Source: Roseomonas mucosa ATCC BAA-692
GTDB taxonomy: Bacteria; Pseudomonadota; Alphaproteobacteria; Acetobacterales; Acetobacteraceae
DNA: 64,000 bases
Reading direction: 5' to 3'
Assembly: GCF_000622225.1 (NCBI RefSeq)
Contig: NZ_JHWD01000008.1
Span: 124,001-188,000, forward strand
The first letter of the stretch is position 1. Every line of letters begins with the position of its first letter. The position numbers and the translations under genes are program-made. A model generated the notes under the pieces. It did not search any database and had not been told where the DNA came from. It saw only the letters and a list, made by a program, of their open reading frames with translations. Below are positions 53,167 through 62,806 of the stretch, one piece after another.

Positions 53167-55970
53167 TGAAACTCTTCGGCGACAGCCAGGACACCGCGGC
53201 AGCCTGCTCCCCTGAGGACATGCAGGCCCTGATCGATGCTCTGCTTCCCCCGGCGGGCTCCGGCGGCGGGATGGAGGCGCGCACTCCCGTTCCCCGCGAC
53301 GCCGCGCTGCTGCTGCTGCGCCGCCGCCTCGGCCGGGTGCAGTCCAGCGTGCAGGAGGAGTTCGAGGCGGGCGCCCTGCCCGGGCTGATCGCCGGCCGCC
53401 GCCTCGGCGCGCTGATGGACGGGCTGATCCGCTCGATCCACGACTACAGTCTCGCCGTGGTGGGACAGGCGGAGGGCGAGCCCGCCTTCGCCCTGGCCGC
53501 CACCGGAGGCTATGGCCGCGGCGTGCTGGCGCCCTTCAGCGACATCGACCTGCTCTTCGTCTCCCGCCAGCCGCTGGGCGCCAGCGGGCAGCGGATGGTG
53601 GAGTTCATGCTCTACCTGCTCTGGGACCTGGGGCTGAAGGTCGGCCACGCCACCCGTTCCATCGCCGAATGCCTGGAGGATGCGCGCGCCGACGCCACGG
53701 TGCAGACGGCGCTGCTGGAGGCCCGCTTCCTGTCCGGCGAGCAGCCGATCTTCGCCGAGTTCGCCGAGGGCTTCGCCACGGCCCGGCGGGAATGGGGCAT
53801 CGGCCAGTTCTTCGCCGCCAAGCGGACGGAGCGGCAGCAGCGCCACAAGCGCTACGGCGACAGCCCCTATCTGGTGGAGCCTCATATCAAGGAGGGGCGC
53901 GGGGGCCTGCGCGACCTCCAGACCATGTACTGGTTCGCCAGCTATGCCTTCGGCACGCAGAAGATGTGGCAGCTCGTCGGCAAGGACAGCCCGGGCGGCG
54001 GCCTGCTCACGGCCGACGAGGCCCGCGCCTTCCGCCGCGCCTGGAGCTTCCTCTGGACGGTGCGCTTCCACCTCCACTACGTCACCGGCCGTGCCGAGGA
54101 ACGCCTGACCTTCGACCTGCAGCCGGTGGTGGGCGCCCGCATGGGCTATACCCGGCACGGCAAGCAGGACGGGGTGGAGCGCTTCATGAAGCACTTCTTC
54201 CTCACCGCGCGGGACGTGGTGCGCCTGTCGCGCCTGCTGGAACCGGCGATCGAGCGCGCCACGATGGGGCCGCCGGCGCTGGTCCCCGCCGGCAGCCCGG
54301 ATCTCGCGGCCGCCGGCGTGGCGCTGGCGGACGGCAAGGCGATCTTCGCCGCCGGCCACGACATCGCCGCCGACCCGGCGATCATGCTCCGCCTGCTCTG
54401 CGCCGCCCGCGACCATGGGCTGGAGCTGCACCCCCTCACCCAGCGGGCGCTGATCCGCTCGGCCCGGCATGCCTCGAAGCTGCGCGACGACCCGGCGGCG
54501 GGGGACCTGTTCCTGAACCTGCTGACCGGCCCGCATTCCGCCCGCTGGACCCGCGTGCTGAACGAGGTCGGCTTCCTGTCCCGCTACCTGCCGGACTGGG
54601 CGCGCATCGTCGGGCTGATGCAGTTCGACACCTACCACGTCTATACGGTCGAGGAGCACACGATCGAGGCGCTGCGCGTCCTCAACGGGCTCGACGAGGG
54701 CGGGCTGGACAACATCGCCCCCGTGGCCTCCGAGCTGATCGGGCAGATCCAGTCCCGCCGCGCGCTCTATGTCGCGACGCTGCTGCACGACATCGCCAAG
54801 GGCCGGGGCGGCGACCATTCCGAGCTCGGCGCCGCCATCGCCCTCGACATCTGCCCGCGCCTGGGCCTGACGCCGGAGGAGACGGAGACCGTCTCCTGGC
54901 TGGTGCTGAACCATCTCCTGGTCAGCCAGACCGCCTTCAAGCGCGACATCGACGACCCCAAGACCATCCTCGACCTGGCCGAGGTGGTGCAGTCGCCCGA
55001 GCGGCTGCGCCTGCTGCTGGTGCTCACCGTCGCCGACATGCGCGCCGTGGGCCCCAAGGTCTGGAACGGCTGGAAGGCCACCCTGCTGCGCGAGCTCTAC
55101 TGGCGCGTGGCCGAGGTTCTGGCCGGCGGGCTTTCCGTGCCGGAGCGCGACGTGCGCGTGGCCCGGGCCAAGCAGGCCGCCGCCTCGCTGCTCGCCGAAT
55201 GGCCGAAGGAGGCGGTGGAACGCTTCCTGGGCGCCGGTTATCCGGGCTACTGGCTTTCCTTCGACGCCGCCACCCATGCCCGGCACGCCACCATGATGCG
55301 GGAGGCCGAGGCGACCGGCGCCCCCCTGACGGTGCGTACCCGCGTGCTGGAATCCCGCGCCGTGACCGAGGTGACGGTCTATGCCGCCGACCATCCGGGC
55401 CTCTTTGCCCAGGTCGCGGGCGCGCTGGCGCTGGGCGGGGCGAGCATCGTGGACGCCCGCATCCACACCATGACCAATGGCATGGCGCTCGACACCTTCT
55501 GGGTGCAGGACGCCAATGGCGGGATGCTGGAGGCGCCGCACCGCCTGGCCCGGCTCTCGGTCCTCATCGAGCAGGCGCTGTCCGGCCAGATCCGCCTGCT
55601 GAACGAGATCCGCAAGGTGCGGCGCGAACCCTCGCGCCTGCGCGCCGTGACCGTCCCGCCGCGCGTGGTGCTGGACAACCACGCCAGCGCCTCCCACACC
55701 GTGATCGAGGTGAACGCGCGCGACCGGCCCGGCCTGCTGCACGACGTCACCACCGCGATCAGCGAGCAGGGGCTGCAGATCGCCTCGGCCCATATCACCA
55801 CCTATGGCGTGCGGGCGGTGGACGTCTTCTACGTGAAGGACGTGTTCGGCCTGAAGGTGGAGAACGAGCGCAAGCTGGCCTCGCTGCGTTCCGCTCTGCT
55901 GGGCGCTCTCTCCCCGGTGGCGGAGCGGATCGCGGAAGGCCCCGTGGCGGTGGTGGGCGCCGCTTCCTGA
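53166..55970 (+). CDS. glnD: Bifunctional PII uridylyltransferase/uridylyl-removing enzyme GlnD
   Basis: 934 aa nitrogen sensor that uridylylates or deuridylylates PII proteins in response to glutamine. Domain order: nucleotidyltransferase with GGYGRG (114-119) and the metal-binding D126-I-D128; PII-uridylyltransferase middle region; HD domain with TLLHDIAKGRGGDHSELG around residue 540; two C-terminal ACT domains beginning near residues 734 (AADHPGLFAQVAG) and 844 (NARDRPGLLHDVT). E. coli GlnD is 890 aa. The ATG overlaps the mutS stop, so translation is coupled. Confidence 0.97.
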   Translation: MKLFGDSQDTAAACSPEDMQALIDALLPPAGSGGGMEARTPVPRDAALLLLRRRLGRVQSSVQEEFEAGALPGLIAGRRLGALMDGLIRSIHDYSLAVVGQAEGEPAFALAATGGYGRGVLAPFSDIDLLFVSRQPLGASGQRMVEFMLYLLWDLGLKVGHATRSIAECLEDARADATVQTALLEARFLSGEQPIFAEFAEGFATARREWGIGQFFAAKRTERQQRHKRYGDSPYLVEPHIKEGRGGLRDLQTMYWFASYAFGTQKMWQLVGKDSPGGGLLTADEARAFRRAWSFLWTVRFHLHYVTGRAEERLTFDLQPVVGARMGYTRHGKQDGVERFMKHFFLTARDVVRLSRLLEPAIERATMGPPALVPAGSPDLAAAGVALADGKAIFAAGHDIAADPAIMLRLLCAARDHGLELHPLTQRALIRSARHASKLRDDPAAGDLFLNLLTGPHSARWTRVLNEVGFLSRYLPDWARIVGLMQFDTYHVYTVEEHTIEALRVLNGLDEGGLDNIAPVASELIGQIQSRRALYVATLLHDIAKGRGGDHSELGAAIALDICPRLGLTPEETETVSWLVLNHLLVSQTAFKRDIDDPKTILDLAEVVQSPERLRLLLVLTVADMRAVGPKVWNGWKATLLRELYWRVAEVLAGGLSVPERDVRVARAKQAAASLLAEWPKEAVERFLGAGYPGYWLSFDAATHARHATMMREAEATGAPLTVRTRVLESRAVTEVTVYAADHPGLFAQVAGALALGGASIVDARIHTMTNGMALDTFWVQDANGGMLEAPHRLARLSVLIEQALSGQIRLLNEIRKVRREPSRLRAVTVPPRVVLDNHASASHTVIEVNARDRPGLLHDVTTAISEQGLQIASAHITTYGVRAVDVFYVKDVFGLKVENERKLASLRSALLGALSPVAERIAEGPVAVVGAAS

Positions 55971-56033
55971 TGCCCCCTCCCCCACAACCCGCACCCCCGC
56001 CCGGCGTTGTCCTCCTTTGAGGAGGCTTCATCC

Positions 56034-56300
56034 ATGGCCGAAGAGACCCTGAGCGAGGAATTCAAGAACTGGGGCGGCGGCACCAAGACCGCGCGCCCGT
56101 CCAATGTCGGGCCGCACGACCCCAATGACGAACAGCACGACCCGAAGAGCAAGGGCGTGAACCCAGCCGACTACGAGCGCGAGACGGAGGATTCGGTCGC
56201 CGGGAAGCCGGGCGAGAAGAGCAGCGGCCCGGTGAATATCGGCGTCCGCCAGGACACGGCCGGCGAGGGTCAGAAGGATTCCCCGGGCGGGAAGGACTGA
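56034..56300 (+). CDS. Small hydrophilic, probably disordered protein
   Basis: 88 aa, rich in Glu, Lys, Gly, Asp and Pro, with no hydrophobic segment (SEEFKNWGGGTKTARPSNVG, DPNDEQHDPKSKGVNPADY). A strong GAGGAGG lies eight bases before the ATG at 56034. Hydrophilic, glycine-rich proteins of this sort are often stress-related, but I recognise no family and claim no function. It follows glnD by 63 bases and is followed by a palindrome at 56374-56402. Confidence 0.75.
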   Translation: MAEETLSEEFKNWGGGTKTARPSNVGPHDPNDEQHDPKSKGVNPADYERETEDSVAGKPGEKSSGPVNIGVRQDTAGEGQKDSPGGKD

Positions 56301-56373
56301 TCGCGGGGCGAAGGCCCCGGCCGGGCCTTGCCATAGCCCCCTCGTTCACCGGAACCTGGATCGGGCTTTACCC

Positions 56374-56402
56374 CTGGGCGAGAGGCAGCGCCTCTCGCCC
56401 AG
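56374..56402. terminator. Hairpin element, copy 8 (perfect 13-bp stem)
   Basis: CTGGGCGAGAGGC (56374-56386), loop AGC, GCCTCTCGCCCAG (56390-56402). It resembles hairpin 2 of copy 4 and lies between the convergent small-protein and MFS genes, where it probably ends both transcripts. Hairpin 1 is missing. Confidence 0.7.
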
Positions 56403-56426
56403 AGCCGGACCGGGCTCCTGTCCGTG

Positions 56427-57716
56427 TCAGGCCATGTCGGGCTGACGGGCAAGGCGCGGCACCGGCGAGCGTGACAGCACCAGGAACTGCGCGGCGAAAC
56501 CCAGCGACGAAGCCCAGAGACAGGCTTCCATGCCGCCCTGGCTCGCCAGCAGGGCCCCCAGTGCCGCGCCAAGCGGACGGGCGCCGAAGGTCGCCGTCAC
56601 GATCGTGGCCGAGACCCGGCCCAGCAGCCCGGGTGGCGTGACGGATTGCCGCAGGGTGGTGGTGGCGATGGTCCAGAGGATCGGCCCCGCGCCGAAAAGC
56701 AGGCAGGACATCCCCGCCAGCGCGGCGCCGGGCCAGGTGCCCGGCGGGCAGGCCAGGGTCGCCAGCATCAGCAGCGAGGCCAGCAGCGCCCCCAATGGCC
56801 CCAGGGCGATGGTCGCCCCGAAGGTCAGCCTGTGCATCAGCCGGGGCGCGACCACGGCACCCGCCACCATGCCTAGCCCATAGAGGCCCAGGGTCAGGCC
56901 GACTCCCCCGGCCCCCAGCCCGAGCCGTTCCACCGCATAAACCACATAGACGGCCTGGAGCAGGAACCAGGCGGTGTTGAACAGCGTCGCCGTGACCAGC
57001 ACCGGGCGCAGCAGCGAATGCGACAGCACGAAGCCTGCCCCCTCTCGTAGCTCGGCCAGGGGATGGCGCCGTTTCCGCTGGCCCCTGCCCTGCCCCGTGC
57101 CGTCCGGCAGACCGCGGAGCAGCAGTGCCGCCAGCAACGACAGCGCCGTGGCCAGGGCATAGGCCGGCGCCGCCCCGGCCCAGCCTACCACCGCGCCGCC
57201 CAGGGCGGGACCGGCGGCAAAGGCGGTGCTGCGCGTCAGTTCCAGCCAGCGGTTGGCCATGGCCAACCTGCCGGCCGGCACCAGGGACGGCACCAGGGCC
57301 GGTGCGGCGACGCTGTAGGCCACCGTGCCGGCGGCCCCCAGGAAGCCCAGCACCGCCAGCCAGGGCAGGGTCAGCGCCCCACCGAGCAGCAGGAGCAGGA
57401 TGACGAGCAGCGCGGCCGCGCGCAGCACCTCCGCCCCCAGCATGAGGCAACGGCGGGAGGTACGGTCCGCCAGTACCCCGGCGGGCAGCGACAGCAACAG
57501 GAAGGGCAATGTCTGTGCGGCCTGGAGCAGCCCGGTCTGTGTCGCTCCCGCCCCCAGCAGCAGCACGGCGGCGAGCGGCGCGGCGGACAGGGCGATCTGT
57601 TCGGAGAACTGGGCCGGAAGGCTGGACAGGGCGAGGCGCCGGAAGCCGGCGGGCAGGGGGCCGGAACGCTGGTCCGGGCCATGGCCGGGGTCATGGCTTG
57701 GGCGATGATCTGGCAC
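56427..57716 (-). CDS. MFS transporter, multidrug/siderophore-efflux type
   Basis: 429 aa with about 12 membrane segments. The motif A-like loop LPAGVLADRTSRRCLMLGAE after helix 2 and the wide Leu/Ala/Gly-rich helices fit the drug/enterobactin-exporter group of MFS proteins. The start is taken as GTG 57716, giving a 25-residue polar N-terminus with several His-Asp repeats; a later start inside the polar part cannot be excluded. No regulator is adjacent and the substrate is unknown. Confidence 0.85.
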   Translation of the reverse strand: MPDHRPSHDPGHGPDQRSGPLPAGFRRLALSSLPAQFSEQIALSAAPLAAVLLLGAGATQTGLLQAAQTLPFLLLSLPAGVLADRTSRRCLMLGAEVLRAAALLVILLLLLGGALTLPWLAVLGFLGAAGTVAYSVAAPALVPSLVPAGRLAMANRWLELTRSTAFAAGPALGGAVVGWAGAAPAYALATALSLLAALLLRGLPDGTGQGRGQRKRRHPLAELREGAGFVLSHSLLRPVLVTATLFNTAWFLLQAVYVVYAVERLGLGAGGVGLTLGLYGLGMVAGAVVAPRLMHRLTFGATIALGPLGALLASLLMLATLACPPGTWPGAALAGMSCLLFGAGPILWTIATTTLRQSVTPPGLLGRVSATIVTATFGARPLGAALGALLASQGGMEACLWASSLGFAAQFLVLSRSPVPRLARQPDMA

Positions 57717-57827
57717 GGGTCCCGTGATCTCCTGGATGACGGAGAGGGACCCTAGGCGGCGGAGCGCCCGCCCCGCCTTCCGCCCGTTGCGCCCGCATCC
57801 GGAGCGTCAGCGGGATGCGGCTGGTGG

Positions 57828-58286
57828 CTACTCCACCACGAAGACCGCGAGTTCCACCCGATCCGGCCGGCGGATGCCGGTGGCCAGGAAGAGAGGCCGG
57901 GTCAGCCAGGCATGCGCCGCGGCGGCGGTCTCGAAGCGTGGCGCCGTGCGGAAATAGACCTGCTCCGGTGGCACCGGCTCGCCCCGCGTGATGCGGGCCA
58001 TGACCTCGGGCGGGCCATGCCGCACGCCGGTGTTCACGACATAGACGAGCGCCCCGTCATCCAGTTCCACCACATAGCGGGCCTCCAGCGTGGTGTAGCC
58101 GTCCGCCCTGATCACCTGGAAATCCGCCCCCGCCGGCAGGATGCGGCCGGACAGGCGTGGCCCCCGGACCGAGCCGCCCAAGATCGGCACGACCCGGCGC
58201 AGCCCCTCGCCGGTCTCGCCCACGGCGATGGGCTCCCCCACCTCCACCGCGATATCGGCGACATGGTTCAGGGCGGGTGGCGTCAT
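57828..58286 (-). CDS. DUF3237-family protein
   Basis: 152 aa. The sequence follows the DUF3237 pattern: an N-terminal strand with AVEVGEPIAVGETGEGLRRVVPILGGSVRGPRLSG, then GADFQVIRADGYTTLEARYVVELDDGALVYVVNTGVRHGP, and VYFRTAPRFETAAAAHAWLTRPLFLATG near the end. The family forms a small beta-barrel with no proven reaction. The ATG at 58286 has GAGGA upstream. Divergent from the GST gene. Confidence 0.88.
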   Translation of the reverse strand: MTPPALNHVADIAVEVGEPIAVGETGEGLRRVVPILGGSVRGPRLSGRILPAGADFQVIRADGYTTLEARYVVELDDGALVYVVNTGVRHGPPEVMARITRGEPVPPEQVYFRTAPRFETAAAAHAWLTRPLFLATGIRRPDRVELAVFVVE

Positions 58287-58451
58287 GGTCCTGTCCTCGC
58301 AGGGGATGTTTCCGTCCCGCCGTCATCCGCCCGCCCGGCCCGATCCACAAGACGCGAGAACCGGGGTGCCCCCCCAAGGCCGGCACTTGGCGCCCACGCC
58401 GCTCAGGGGCAAGGATGCGCCCTGGCAGGCCCGGCAAGGGAGACCATCCGA

Positions 58452-59084
58452 ATGATCCTGATCGGCCAGTACGATTCGCCCTTCGTCCGCCGCGTGGCGG
58501 TGGCCCTGCGCCTCTACCGGCTGGGCTACGAGCACCAGCCCTGGTCCACCTTCGGCGATGCGGAGCGGCTGGCCGCCATCAACCCGCTGCGCCGCGTCCC
58601 CGTGCTGCTGCTCGACGATGGCGAGGCGCTGATCGAGAGCGGCGCGATCCTGGACCACCTAGACGAACAGGCATCGCCGGACACGCGGCTGATCCACGCC
58701 TCCGGCGCGGAACGGCGGCGCATGCTGCGCCTCTGCGCCCTGGCCACCGGCCTCTGCGACAAGATGGTCAGCCTGATCTACGAACGCATCCTGCACGAGA
58801 CGGTCTCGGAACGCTGGGTGGCGCGCTGCGAGGCGCAGATCCGCGACGTGCTCGCGGTACTGGAGGCGGAGCGGGCGCGCGAGCCCGCGCCCTTCTGGAA
58901 CGGCGTGGCACCGGGCCATGCCGATATCGCCCTGGGCTGCGCGCTGCGCTTCCTCGCCGAGGCGCATCCGGCGATCCATGGCGACGGCGGCGCGTGGCCC
59001 AGCCTGGCGGCCCATGCGGCGCGTTGCGAGGCACTGGATGCCTTCGCGGGCGTCGTGCAGGTCTTCGATCCGCCGAAGCGCTGA
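58452..59084 (+). CDS. Glutathione S-transferase family protein
   Basis: 210 aa. The N-terminal thioredoxin-like domain starts MILIGQYDSPFVRRVAVALRLYRLGYEHQPWS with the possible catalytic serine in SPFVRR, and has the glutathione-binding cis-proline in RRVPVLLLDDGEALIESGAIL. A helical C-terminal domain follows (HADIALGCALRFLAEA). Substrate unknown. The ATG at 58452 follows GGGAGA. Confidence 0.9.
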   Translation: MILIGQYDSPFVRRVAVALRLYRLGYEHQPWSTFGDAERLAAINPLRRVPVLLLDDGEALIESGAILDHLDEQASPDTRLIHASGAERRRMLRLCALATGLCDKMVSLIYERILHETVSERWVARCEAQIRDVLAVLEAERAREPAPFWNGVAPGHADIALGCALRFLAEAHPAIHGDGGAWPSLAAHAARCEALDAFAGVVQVFDPPKR

Positions 59085-59091
59085 GCCGCGG

Positions 59092-59251
59092 CTATTCCGG
59101 CCAGGAGAAGCGGATGTTGTTGTCGCGCAGCCCGGCCAGCACGACCTCGATGCCGCCGGAACGGATCATCCAGTCCAGCCGGTGGTCGCGGTATTCCCGC
59201 CGCTGGGGCAGGAAAAGGGGACGCCCTGATCCGATCCTCCGGGCGGGCTCC
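59092..59251 (-). pseudogene. Orphan C-terminal coding fragment of unknown protein
   Basis: Directly after the Opp/Dpp ATPase stop, one frame reads on in good codon use for about 45 codons, ending REYRDHRLDWMIRSGGIEVV and then a stop at 59092-59094 (TAG). It has no plausible start with ribosome site. It looks like the tail of a gene whose front was lost, but I do not recognise the protein. Confidence 0.3.
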
Positions 59252-60343
59252 TCACCCCGCCAGCCTGATCTCCCGCGCGGCGGTGTAGAGCGCCAGCCGC
59301 CGCGCCGCATTCGGCGCCAACCCATGTTCGGCGACATTCTCCACCGGCGGCAGGCGGTCCGCGAGATGGCAGGCGGCGAGGTGGCCCGGATCGCCCCCCA
59401 GCGGTCCGGTGGGCGCGCGCAGCTCCGGGTCCTGCTCCCGGCAGACCGCTTCGGCATGGGGGCAGCGGGTGTGGAAGCGGCAGCCGGAGGGCGGGTTGGC
59501 CGGGCTCGGCAGGTCACCGCCCAGGGGCGTGACCGAGCCGCGCAGAGCCGGGTCGGGGCGCGGGATGGCGGACAGCAGCGCCCGCGTATAGGGGTGGCGC
59601 GGCGCGGCGAAGAGGGCGCGCTTCTCGGCGACCTCGACGATGCGGCCGAGATACATCACCGCCACGCGGTCGGCCATGTGCTTCACCACCGCCAGGTCGT
59701 GCGCGATGAAGAGATAGCTCAGCCCGAAGCGCGCCTGGAGGTCCTTCAGCAGGTTCACCACCTGCGCCTGGATCGAGACGTCGAGCGCCGAGACGGGTTC
59801 GTCGCAGACCAGCAGGTCTGGCCGCACGGAAAGGGCCCGGGCGATGCCGATGCGCTGCCGCTGCCCGCCGGAGAATTCATGCGGGTAGCGCCCGGCATGG
59901 AAGGGCCGCAGCCCGACCAGCGAGAGCAGCTCCTGCACCCGCGCCTGCCGTGCGGCGCCGTTGCCCATGTCGTGCACCGCCATCGGCTCGGCGATGGCGT
60001 CGCCCACGGTCAGGCGCGGGTTGAGGCTGGCGAAAGGGTCCTGGAACACGATCTGCATCCGCCGGCGCAGCGCCCGCAGCGCGGTGCCGGAGGCCGTCGT
60101 GACATCCTGGCCGTCGAAGCGGATCGTGCCGGCGCTGGGCTCGATCAGCCGCATCACCAGCCGCGCGGTGGTGGACTTGCCGCAGCCGGATTCCCCCACC
60201 AGCGCCAGGGTCTCGCCCCGGTTCAGGCGGAATCCGACGCCATCCACGGCGCGGACGGCGCCGATCTGGCGGGCGAGCACGATGCCCTTGCGGATGGGAT
60301 AGTGCTTGGCGAGGCCCGAAACCTCCAGCAGCGGCGCGGTCAT
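59252..60343 (-). CDS. Opp/Dpp-type ABC ATPase (DppF/OppF-like)
   Basis: 363 aa. Walker A is [10 protein letters not shown], signature [16 protein letters not shown], Walker [19 protein letters not shown], and the C-terminal oligopeptide-transporter domain has the cysteine-containing [14 protein letters not shown]. It belongs with the preceding ATPase as the paired nucleotide-binding subunits of a family 5 importer. The start overlaps the stop of that gene (ATGA). Confidence 0.95.
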   Translation of the reverse strand: MTAPLLEVSGLAKHYPIRKGIVLARQIGAVRAVDGVGFRLNRGETLALVGESGCGKSTTARLVMRLIEPSAGTIRFDGQDVTTASGTALRALRRRMQIVFQDPFASLNPRLTVGDAIAEPMAVHDMGNGAARQARVQELLSLVGLRPFHAGRYPHEFSGGQRQRIGIARALSVRPDLLVCDEPVSALDVSIQAQVVNLLKDLQARFGLSYLFIAHDLAVVKHMADRVAVMYLGRIVEVAEKRALFAAPRHPYTRALLSAIPRPDPALRGSVTPLGGDLPSPANPPSGCRFHTRCPHAEAVCREQDPELRAPTGPLGGDPGHLAACHLADRLPPVENVAEHGLAPNAARRLALYTAAREIRLAG

Positions 60344-61350
60344 GCCGCCAGTTCCGTGGCGAGCGCGTCGAGCGGCGCGCGCAGGCAGGCGGCATGGTGA
60401 CGGTGCGCCACGTCGCGCAGCGGCGGATCGGCGCTGCGGCAGATCTCCAGCACGAAGGGGCAGCGCGGGTTGAAGCGGCAGCCCTTGGGCAGCGCGAAGG
60501 GCGGCGGCACCGCGCCGTCGATGGCGAGCAACCGGTCGCGCTCCTCGTCCAGCCGCGGCACGCTGCCGAGCAGCCCGATGCTGTAGGGGTGCTGCGGGTC
60601 GTTGAACAGGCTCGCGGCGGAACAGCGCTCCACTACCCGCCCGGCATACATCACCGCCACCTCGTCGGCCATTTCCGCGACGACGCCCAGGTCGTGGGTG
60701 ATCAGGATGATCGACATCCCCGTCTCGGCCTGAAGGTTCCGCAGCAGGTCGAGGATCTGCGCCTGCACCGTGACGTCGAGCGCGGTGGTCGGCTCGTCGG
60801 CGATCAGCAGGCGCGGGCGGCAGGCCAGCGCCATGGCGATCATCACCCGCTGCCGCATCCCGCCCGACAGCTCGTGCGGATACTGCTCGAAGCGCCGTTC
60901 CGGCGCCGGGATGCGGACCTGGCGCAGCGCCGCGATGGCGGCGTCGCGCAGCGCGCGGTCCGAGGCCGTGCGGTCATGCACGCGCATCGCCTCGGTGATC
61001 TGCCTGCCGACGCTGTGCACCGGGTTCAGCGAGGTCATCGGGTCCTGGAAGATCATGGCGATCTCCCCGCCCCGGATCTTCCGCATCTCGGACTGGGAGA
61101 GCGCGGCGAGGTCCCTGCCCTCCAGCAGGATCTTCCCGGCGCCGATCCGCCCCGGCGGCGGCACGAGGCCCATGATGGAGAGCGAGAGCATCGACTTGCC
61201 GCAGCCGCTCTCCCCCACGATGCCGAGCGTGCGGCCACGCGGCACGGCGAGGTCCACCCCGTCCACGGGCGAGACCAGCCCCTGGCCGGTGCGGAAGCTG
61301 GTGCGCAGCCCCTCGATGCGAAGAAGGTCCTGGGATTCTTCCCTGGGCAT
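60340..61350 (-). CDS. Opp/Dpp-type ABC ATPase (DppD/OppD-like)
   Basis: 336 aa. Walker [25 protein letters not shown], signature [16 protein letters not shown], Walker [19 protein letters not shown] and the C-terminal [14 protein letters not shown] cluster region. It is the first of the ATPase pair, nine bases downstream of the amidohydrolase gene. Permease genes are not in the visible part of the operon and may lie upstream of the binding protein, beyond the window. Confidence 0.95.
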   Translation of the reverse strand: MPREESQDLLRIEGLRTSFRTGQGLVSPVDGVDLAVPRGRTLGIVGESGCGKSMLSLSIMGLVPPPGRIGAGKILLEGRDLAALSQSEMRKIRGGEIAMIFQDPMTSLNPVHSVGRQITEAMRVHDRTASDRALRDAAIAALRQVRIPAPERRFEQYPHELSGGMRQRVMIAMALACRPRLLIADEPTTALDVTVQAQILDLLRNLQAETGMSIILITHDLGVVAEMADEVAVMYAGRVVERCSAASLFNDPQHPYSIGLLGSVPRLDEERDRLLAIDGAVPPPFALPKGCRFNPRCPFVLEICRSADPPLRDVAHRHHAACLRAPLDALATELAA

Positions 61351-61359
61351 GCGGATTCC

Positions 61360-62793
61360 TCAGGACCAGCGGAAGGTTGGCGGGGAGATCTGCTCCACCG
61401 GCCGGTGCGCCCAGTCGCGCCCGGGGGCCTCGGCCACCACGCGCTTCTGCGCCTCGTTCAGCCGTTCGGCGGCCCCGGCGAAATCCATGGTCAGCACCTT
61501 GCCGTCGCGCACGGCGCAGGTCCCGTCCACGTAGACGGCGCGCAGCGCACGCTCGGAGGCCGCATAGACCAGGGAGCGCAGGGGGTCGCGGCGCGGCTGC
61601 ATCAGCGGGTGGGTGACGTCCACCAGCACGAAATCGGCCCGGCAGCCGGGGGCGAGGCGGCCGATATCCTCCCGCCCCAGCGCCTTCGCCCCGCCGGTGG
61701 TGGCGGCCTCGAACAGCTCCTGCGTGGTGACGGCGCGCGGGTCGGTCGCCTGGGTGCGGGCGAGATAGGCGGCCAGCCGGATCTCGTCGAGCATGTTGTG
61801 CGGATAGGTGTCGGTGCCCAGGCCCATATTCACCCCGGCACGGCGGTAGCGGCCGAAGTTCTTCATGGTGATGCCGCGCCGCGCGAAGACGGTCGGGCAA
61901 TGCGCCACGCTGGTGCCCGTCTCCGCCAGCCGCTTCAGGTCGGTGTCCGTGTGCCAGCGCGTCGAGGGATGGTCGTCGAGGAAGATGCCATGGCCGATGA
62001 TGGCGCGCCCGTTCAGCAGCCCCATGCTGTCGAGCCAGCCGATCGGCGTCAGCCCGTGGCGGCGGGTGATTTCGTGGAACTCCACCACCGACTGCGCGGC
62101 ATGGATCTGCCAGGGCAGGCCGCGGGCCTTCGCCTCCTGCTGGCTTTCCCGCATCAGCCCGGGCGAGACGGTGTCGATCTGCGCCGGGATCACCATGCCG
62201 GACAGGCGGCCGCATTCATGCTGCGCGGCGCGGTCCACCAGGCGCAGCGCCTCCGCCATGGCCTTCTCGCCACCCGCCTCGTCCCACTCGTACTCCACCA
62301 CATGGCCGTTCTTCGTGTACCAGCGGGCGGAGCGGAACATCGGTGCCACGACGGCGCGCAGCCCGCTTTCCGCCAGCAGGTCGAGCCATCCGTCATAGGG
62401 CACGGACAGGTCGGCCACGGTGGTGACGCCGGACAGCAGCAGCTCGCTCAGCGCCACGCGGGCGCAGTCGGGCACCGCATCCTCGCCCGCGCGGAAGATC
62501 GGCATGAACTCGTAGAGCGAGGAGTTGTAGAGGCCGGGCGAGCCGATCTCGTCCAGCAGCCCCTTGTTCATCGGCTCGCTGGACGGGTGCGTGTGGATGT
62601 TGACGAGGCCGGGCATGACCATCAGCCCCGCCCCGTCGATCACCTCCTCCGCCGGCCCGTCATAGCCCCGGCCGACGAAGCGCAGCGCGCCGCCCTCGAA
62701 GGCGACGTCGCCGCCGGTCAGGTAGGCATGGGTCTTCGCGGCCTCGTCCCAGGCCAGGACGACATCGGCGTTGCGGATCAGCGTGACGGCCAT
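61360..62793 (-). CDS. Amidohydrolase/deaminase, chlorohydrolase-like
   Basis: 477 aa metal-dependent hydrolase of the cytosine deaminase/AtzB-TrzN/SsnA group. Metal and catalytic positions are visible in LVNIHTHPSSEP (HxH), IHAAQSVVEF, IIGHGIFLDDH and NMGLGTDTYPHNM; the C-terminal CRADFVLVDV is also typical. It probably deaminates or hydrolyses a purine-, pyrimidine- or triazine-like compound. It lies between a family 5 binding protein and two Opp/Dpp ATPases, which suggests its substrate is imported by that system. Confidence 0.9.
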   Translation of the reverse strand: MAVTLIRNADVVLAWDEAAKTHAYLTGGDVAFEGGALRFVGRGYDGPAEEVIDGAGLMVMPGLVNIHTHPSSEPMNKGLLDEIGSPGLYNSSLYEFMPIFRAGEDAVPDCARVALSELLLSGVTTVADLSVPYDGWLDLLAESGLRAVVAPMFRSARWYTKNGHVVEYEWDEAGGEKAMAEALRLVDRAAQHECGRLSGMVIPAQIDTVSPGLMRESQQEAKARGLPWQIHAAQSVVEFHEITRRHGLTPIGWLDSMGLLNGRAIIGHGIFLDDHPSTRWHTDTDLKRLAETGTSVAHCPTVFARRGITMKNFGRYRRAGVNMGLGTDTYPHNMLDEIRLAAYLARTQATDPRAVTTQELFEAATTGGAKALGREDIGRLAPGCRADFVLVDVTHPLMQPRRDPLRSLVYAASERALRAVYVDGTCAVRDGKVLTMDFAGAAERLNEAQKRVVAEAPGRDWAHRPVEQISPPTFRWS

Positions 62794-62806
62794 GCCCGGA
62801 TGCTCC

